A stretch of DNA of 54,187 nt, from the NCBI GenBank assembly GCA_947384955.1, contig CANDJC010000011.1:1-54187 (forward strand), in the 5' to 3' direction. The position numbers and the translations under genes are program-made. Positions 49,946 to 54,187 of this stretch are shown here, in pieces; positions within the stretch are counted from its first letter, which is position 1, and each line of letters starts with the position of its first letter. The stretch is from an uncultured Eubacterium sp. (GTDB taxonomy: Bacteria > Bacillota > Clostridia > Lachnospirales > Lachnospiraceae). The notes beneath the pieces are model-generated. The model made no database searches and was not told the origin of the DNA. It saw nothing but the letters and a program-made list of their open reading frames with translations.

Positions 49946-51304
49946 ATGATTGAAAAAATGTTTCACTTACAGGAGAATCAGACAACCGTACGGACAGAAG
50001 TGATTGCCGGTATTACAACTTTTATGACGATGGCCTATATACTGGCTGTCAATCCAAACATGCTCGCAGTGGCCGGCATGGATGCGACGGCAGTGCTGAT
50101 TGCAACGTGTCTGGCATCTTTTGTAGGAACGATATGCATGGCTCTTATGGCTAATTATCCGTTTGCATTAGCGCCGGGCATGGGACTGAATGCTTATTTT
50201 GCATATACTGTCTGCGGCAATATGGGATATGACTGGCGGGTAGCGCTGGCGGCGGTCGCAGTAGAAGGTATTATTTTTATTATTCTGTCACTGACCAATG
50301 TGCGGGAAGCGATATTTAATGCAATTCCAGGCACGCTGAAAAAAGGGGTCAGCGCCGGAATCGGCCTGTTTATTGCTTTTATCGGTCTGCAGAATGCGCA
50401 TTTGGTTGTTAACAATGACTCTACGCTGCTTAGTTATGTAGATTTTGCGGGAGCCTTCCATACACAGGGAATCTGCGCGATTCTGGCTCTTATCGGCACA
50501 TTTATCATAGCGGTTCTTTATTTTAAAGGAGTAAAAGGCTCGATTTTAATCGGAATTGCTGCAACATGGGTGCTTGGCATGCTGGCACAGGCTCTAGGGC
50601 TGTATGTCATCGATGCGGAAAACGGATTTTATTCGCTGTATCCTTCGTTCCAGCTGACTGATTTTTCGAAAATAGGAGAAACGTTCGGCCAGGTATTCCG
50701 GGCGGATTTTTCGAATGTAAGCATTGCCAATTTTATTGTCGTATTATTCGCATTTCTGTTTGTGGATATGTTTGATACGATTGGCACGCTGGTCGGCGTA
50801 GCAACAAAGGCCGATATGCTGGATAAAAACGAAAAGCTGCCTAGAATTAAACAGGCGCTTCTGGCAGACGCAATAGCGACGACAGCAGGCGCGGTTTTTG
50901 GAACATCTACGACAACAACGTTTGTGGAAAGCTCTGCGGGAGTCGGCGCCGGGGCAAGAACCGGATTAGCCTCTGCGGTTACGGGATTTTTATTCCTGGC
51001 AGCGATTTTCTTTGCACCGGTCTTTACAGCGATTCCGGGCTTTGCAACAGCTCCGGCTTTGATTTTTGTCGGATTTTTAATGCTGGGCGCAGTGGTACAG
51101 ATAGATTTTAATGACCTGACAGAAGCTGTTCCGGCATATCTGTGCCTTCTGACAATGCCACTGATGTACAGCATTTCAGAAGGGATTGCAATGGGCGTTA
51201 TTTCTTATGTGGTGATTAATGTATGCTGTGCAAAGACGAAGAAAATAACGCCGTTAATGTATGTACTGGCGGTGCTGTTTGTGTGTAAATATATTTTCCT
51301 ATAA
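49946..51304 (+). CDS. NCS2-family purine permease (guanine/hypoxanthine/adenine type)
   Basis: The 452-residue membrane protein of the AzgA/PbuG subgroup has about 12 hydrophobic segments. It shows TTFMTMAYILAVNPNML, LAPGMGLNAYFAYTVC and the signature GTSTTTTFVESSAGVGAG. It imports a purine base by proton symport. The preceding apt gene suggests joint adenine salvage, though hypoxanthine or guanine is equally possible by family. The ATG follows AAAGGAAAAA. Confidence 0.92.
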   Translation: MIEKMFHLQENQTTVRTEVIAGITTFMTMAYILAVNPNMLAVAGMDATAVLIATCLASFVGTICMALMANYPFALAPGMGLNAYFAYTVCGNMGYDWRVALAAVAVEGIIFIILSLTNVREAIFNAIPGTLKKGVSAGIGLFIAFIGLQNAHLVVNNDSTLLSYVDFAGAFHTQGICAILALIGTFIIAVLYFKGVKGSILIGIAATWVLGMLAQALGLYVIDAENGFYSLYPSFQLTDFSKIGETFGQVFRADFSNVSIANFIVVLFAFLFVDMFDTIGTLVGVATKADMLDKNEKLPRIKQALLADAIATTAGAVFGTSTTTTFVESSAGVGAGARTGLASAVTGFLFLAAIFFAPVFTAIPGFATAPALIFVGFLMLGAVVQIDFNDLTEAVPAYLCLLTMPLMYSISEGIAMGVISYVVINVCCAKTKKITPLMYVLAVLFVCKYIFL

Positions 51305-51374
51305 ATCGGAAAGCGAAATTTTCGGTACCTGGCTGAACGACAGGAGTTAATTTGAAAAAAGGAGCGGGGAGACA

Positions 51375-51686
51375 ATGGTTATTGTAAATACAGATTATAT
51401 TTCTGGAAAAGATCTGGAAATGCTCGGCATGGTAAAGGGAAGTACCATTCAGAGCAAAAATATCGGACACGATATCGGCCAGGGATTTAAGACACTGGTA
51501 GGAGGAGAGCTCAAATCCTATACCGAAATGATGAATGAGGCCAGAGCGCTTGCTACGAGGCGCATGGTGGAAGAGGCTGAATCGCTTGGAGCGGACGCGA
51601 TTGTCAATGTGCGGTTTGCATCAGCTTCCGTGATGGCGGGAGCGGCCGAAGTAATGGCGTATGGAACAGCGGTAAAATTTAAATAG
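51375..51686 (+). CDS. YbjQ/UPF0145-family protein
   Basis: The 103-residue protein has VNTDYISGKDLEMLGMVKGS, then SKNIGHDIGQGFKTLVGGEL, and ESLGADAIVNVRFASASV, matching the YbjQ ('heavy-metal-binding') family. Members form pentamers. The function is not established and metal binding is not proven. The start follows GGAGCGGGGAG. It stands between the permease and a tandem repeat. Confidence 0.9.
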   Translation: MVIVNTDYISGKDLEMLGMVKGSTIQSKNIGHDIGQGFKTLVGGELKSYTEMMNEARALATRRMVEEAESLGADAIVNVRFASASVMAGAAEVMAYGTAVKFK

Positions 51687-51759
51687 ACCTGACAGGCTGT
51701 CTGGACTGTTTGCGGGCGTATGTCTGAAACAGAACAGATAAGCCTGTTTTTTGTCAGGG

Positions 51760-51957
51760 GTAAAAACAGAGCAGAAACATGTCAGACAGTGAAATGCATT
51801 TTTGCAAGGTAAAGCAGAGCAGAAATATGTCAGACAGAGAAATACATTATTGCCGGGAGTAAAGCAGAGCAGAAACATATCAGACAGTGAGACATGTTTT
51901 GTCAGGGGGTAAAGCAGCATGGAAACATATCAGACAGTGAAACATACTTTCGATCCG
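51760..51957 (+). repeat. Four tandem repeats of 49-50 bases, the last covering the start of the glycosylase gene
   Basis: Units start at 51760, 51809, 51859 and 51909. Each contains GTAAAGCAGAGCAGAAACAT or a close variant, then TCAGACAGTGAAA. The fourth unit holds the ATG at 51919 and the first codons of the deoxyinosine glycosylase gene; the three upstream units are non-coding relatives of that 5' end. Units differ at several positions. Confidence 0.88.
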
Positions 51958-52452
51958 GTATGGGACAGAGATTCCGAGATTTTAATACTTGGAACGTTTC
52001 CCTCGGTAAAATCGCGGGAACAGAATTTTTATTATGGTCATCCGCAGAACCGTTTCTGGAAACTGATAGCGGCAGTTTATGAAGAGTCTGTGCCGGAAAC
52101 AATAGAAGAAAAAAAGAAACTGATTCTCAGGCATCATCTGGCTGTCTGGGATGTGATAGGACAGTGTGATATTATCGGTTCTTCGGACAGCAGCATCCGC
52201 AGTGTGATTCCCTGTGACCTTGCCGGACTGCTGAAGGAAACGCAGATTCATACCGTGATTGCAAACGGGGCAAAAGCATATGAACTGTACGGAAAATACC
52301 AGCTGCCTCAGACAGGCATTCCGGCACAGAAGCTCCCGTCAACCAGTCCGGCAAATGCGGCATGGTCTCTGGAGCGGCTGAAAGAAGCATGGGGCAGGGT
52401 ACTGCTTAGAGAAGGCCGTATTTTAGACCAGGAAGCGGAGGAATATGCATGA
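51919..52452 (+). CDS. DNA-deoxyinosine glycosylase (uracil-DNA glycosylase superfamily)
   Basis: The 177-residue protein has ILILGTFPSVKSREQNFYYG and HPQNRFWKLIAAVY, the motif 1 region of the HDG/family 6 group of the uracil-DNA glycosylase superfamily. The C-terminal LPSTSPANAAWSLERL holds the second motif. It should remove deaminated adenine from DNA. The ATG at 51919 follows AGGGGG at 51904-51909. Its 5' end lies in a tandem repeat. It overlaps the glycerate kinase gene by 4 bases. Confidence 0.88.
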   Translation: METYQTVKHTFDPVWDRDSEILILGTFPSVKSREQNFYYGHPQNRFWKLIAAVYEESVPETIEEKKKLILRHHLAVWDVIGQCDIIGSSDSSIRSVIPCDLAGLLKETQIHTVIANGAKAYELYGKYQLPQTGIPAQKLPSTSPANAAWSLERLKEAWGRVLLREGRILDQEAEEYA

Positions 52453-53600
52453 AAATTGTGATTGCAATGGATTCTTTTAAAGGAAGCATGAGCTCGATGG
52501 AAGCAGGAAACGCAGCAAAAGAAGGGATCAGGCGGTGCTGTCATGCGGATATTATTGTAAAACCTCTGGCTGACGGCGGTGAAGGGACTACGGATGCGCT
52601 GGTGGAAGGGCTGGGCGGCAGGCTTATATTCAAAGAAGTGACAGGCCCGCTGGGCATCAAAACAACAGCAAAATACGGAATTTTATCAGACCAGAAGACA
52701 GCGGTAATGGAAATGGCCCAGGCCGCCGGCATTACGCTTTTAAAACGGGAAGAGCTGCAGCCGTTAAGGGCGACGACAAAGGGTGTGGGAGAAATGATTC
52801 TGGATGCCGCAGACCGCGGATGCAGGGAATTTATCATCGGCATTGGCGGAAGCGCGTCCACAGACGGCGGCACCGGCATGCTTCAGGCGCTGGGTTATGA
52901 GATTCTGGATGAAACAGGCCGTCCGATACGTCCGGGTATCCAGGATTTAGGGCGCATTACGCACATTTCAGACCGCAATGTCCCAAAAGCACTGCAGGAA
53001 TGCCATTTTAGCATAGCCTGTGATGTGAAAAATCCTCTCTGCGGAGAAAACGGAGCCGTCAGCATATTTGGCCCGCAAAAAGGTGTCCGTAAAGAGGACA
53101 TCCCGGCTTTTGACAGCTGGATGCGGCATTTTGCTCATAAAACAAAAGAGTTTACAGGAAAAGACTGTCAGCTGGCAGAAGGAGCGGGCGCTGCGGGCGG
53201 ACTGGGATTTGCATTTGTCAGCTATCTTGCAAATGCCGAACTAAAATCCGGTATTGATATTGTGCTGGAAGCAGTGCAGCTGGAACAGGAAATAAAGGAT
53301 GCAGATTTTGTGATTACCGGCGAAGGGTGCCTGGATGCTCAGACGGTTATGGGAAAAGTGCCGTCTGGAGCGGCCCGGCTGGCGAAAAAATACGGTGTAA
53401 AAGTAATTGCCTTTGCCGGATGCGTCACGAAGGATGCATCGGCATGCAACAGCGCGGGCATTGACGCGTTTTTTCCGATTGTACGGGGTGTTACAACACT
53501 GGATGAGGCAATGCATACAGAGAATGCAAAAGAAAATCTGGCTTTATCGGCAGAACAGGTCTTCCGTGCGCTGCAGACAGTGAAGGGGAACTTCTGTTAA
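52449..53600 (+). CDS. Glycerate kinase (GarK/GlxK family)
   Basis: The 383-residue enzyme phosphorylates glycerate, most likely to 2-phosphoglycerate. It opens MKIVIAMDSFKGSMSSMEA and shows PLADGGEGTTDAL, FIIGIGGSASTDGGTGMLQALG and the later DFVITGEGCLDAQTVMGK and PSGAARLAKKYG blocks of the class I family. The length is normal. It starts inside the end of the glycosylase gene with GGAGGAA upstream, so translation is coupled, although the two functions are unrelated. Confidence 0.93.
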   Translation: MKIVIAMDSFKGSMSSMEAGNAAKEGIRRCCHADIIVKPLADGGEGTTDALVEGLGGRLIFKEVTGPLGIKTTAKYGILSDQKTAVMEMAQAAGITLLKREELQPLRATTKGVGEMILDAADRGCREFIIGIGGSASTDGGTGMLQALGYEILDETGRPIRPGIQDLGRITHISDRNVPKALQECHFSIACDVKNPLCGENGAVSIFGPQKGVRKEDIPAFDSWMRHFAHKTKEFTGKDCQLAEGAGAAGGLGFAFVSYLANAELKSGIDIVLEAVQLEQEIKDADFVITGEGCLDAQTVMGKVPSGAARLAKKYGVKVIAFAGCVTKDASACNSAGIDAFFPIVRGVTTLDEAMHTENAKENLALSAEQVFRALQTVKGNFC

Positions 53601-53638
53601 GAGGATATTATGAGGCGTGCGGACGTATAGGAGGGGAA

Positions 53639-53896
53639 ATGGCAGAGTTAGTATCTATGATGAATATTGGCAGAGAGATGGCAAAAAAGCTGGATTCTGT
53701 GGGAATTTGTTCGGCGGAGGAATTGATTCGTATGGGTGCGCAGCAGGCTTTTTTGAAATTGAAGGACAGGTATCCGAATGTCTGTCTGGTGCATTTGTAT
53801 GCGCTGGAGGGGGCAGTCTGCGGCGTGGAATTTAATACGCTTTCGGAGGGGAGGAAAAGGGAGCTGAAAGAGTTTAGTGATTTTTTAAAGAGGTAA
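53639..53896 (+). CDS. TfoX C-terminal domain protein
   Basis: The 85-residue protein consists only of the TfoX C-terminal domain: LVSMMNIGREMAKKLDSVGICSAEEL-type helix-hairpin-helix sequence (split here), then GAQQAFLKLKDRYPN and LYALEGAV. TfoX regulates competence in Gammaproteobacteria, but this short form has no proven role in Firmicutes. The ATG follows TAGGAGGGG. It lies 38 bases after glycerate kinase and just before the large palindrome. Confidence 0.88.
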   Translation: MAELVSMMNIGREMAKKLDSVGICSAEELIRMGAQQAFLKLKDRYPNVCLVHLYALEGAVCGVEFNTLSEGRKRELKEFSDFLKR

Positions 53897-53936
53897 GCGC
53901 AGCAGTTCGGGCATGGGGTGTGCTGGCTGCACGGAC

Positions 53937-54174
53937 GCCGGGAGAGGGGATTTGCACGGTCTTCCAGCGGCTGCTCCAGAATGTTAAGAATCCCTAAGTA
54001 TTCTGCATTTACGCTGTGGCACCGGACGGGACGCGGCACCTATTCGCCCTGGCCTGCAGCCAGCAGCTACCGGTGCCGCTACGGCTTCGCCGCCTGGTTT
54101 TTTAGCAGAATACTAAGGGATTCTAAACATTTTTCCGATGCCGCTGGAAGACCGTGCAAATCCCCTCTCCCGGC
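53937..54174 (-). repeat. Large palindromic element, copy 2 (inverted relative to copy 1)
   Basis: The arms 53937-53971 and 54140-54174 are a perfect 35-bp palindrome that differs from copy 1 at many positions. Inside, 53979-54006 and the stretch from 54105 form the conserved imperfect stem with the same T-T mismatches as copy 1. On the minus strand the core reads ATCGGA, later GGCGGCGAAGCCG, then GAATAGGTGCCGCG, almost as in copy 1 with about ten changes. The minus-strand flanks are AAAACAGCCGGG and CCCGGCGTCCGTG, again matching copy 1. Confidence 0.92.
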
Positions 54175-54187
54175 TGTTTTCTGGCTG

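Noticed and set aside
51760-51957. Possible CRISPR array
   Set aside because: The 49-50 base units are repeated along their whole length with no unique spacers, and no cas genes are present.

Overview
The window looks like chromosomal DNA of a low-to-mid GC, Gram-positive anaerobe of the Lachnospiraceae (Clostridia). The main reasons are a butyrate-forming thl-hbd-bcd-etfB-etfA cluster, AGGAGG-type ribosome binding sites with frequent GTG/TTG starts, and many Rpn-type and 'AAA-ATPase-like/PD-(D/E)XK' nuclease genes. Promoters commonly read TTGCAA or TTGAAA, 17 bases, TATAAT. No species can be named from the sequence alone. No rRNA, tRNA or CRISPR array was seen.

Region by region. 1-1663 holds the start of a minus-strand nucleotidyltransferase gene and a secreted coiled-coil/SleB cell-wall hydrolase. 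1825-7269 is the butyrate operon, closed by a strong terminator and lacking crotonase. 7281-12435 holds an MmcQ-like protein, an Lrp regulator, a BirA-type regulated bioY, an Rpn nuclease, a PAP2 phosphatase, a sugar acetyltransferase and two small genes. 12436-14472 carries a long palindromic element and a second Rpn-like nuclease. 14780-20125 holds ptsI preceded by a frame-disrupted small ORF, a short-chain dehydrogenase, a phosphodiesterase and an AAA/PD-(D/E)XK protein. 20178-27605 holds a FliD-like protein, the three-gene AmmeMemoRadiSam set, an RmlD-like reductase and a symporter/solute-binding lipoprotein pair.

27787-31741 is an AT-rich three-gene operon: a membrane protein, an 864-residue HEMAH metallopeptidase-like protein and a 59-residue ORF. 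I do not recognise it, and it is the best candidate for an undescribed protein system here. 31922-35144 is a CsoR-controlled copper operon in which a CopZ-like domain is fused in frame to CopA and has its own ribosome binding site. 35378-41730 is accessory: GreA, a secreted transglutaminase, a DUF3990/XRE toxin-antitoxin-like pair, another AAA/PD-(D/E)XK protein and a DUF4869/P-loop pair. 41818-53896 holds an SGNH protein, carAB, a VapBC-like pair, a nuclease fragment, a MIF homologue, apt, a purine permease, a YbjQ-like protein, a deoxyinosine glycosylase, glycerate kinase and a TfoX C-terminal domain protein.

The most striking non-coding signal is a palindromic repeat family. Two copies of about 240 bases (12770-13010, and inverted at 53937-54174) share an almost identical core of roughly 165 bases. 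Each core is enclosed by a perfect 35-36 base-pair palindrome whose arms differ between copies yet stay fully complementary. Shorter hairpins with the same edge sequence lie at 16614-16673 and 43202-43226, with possible remnants at 210-257 and 47755-47772.
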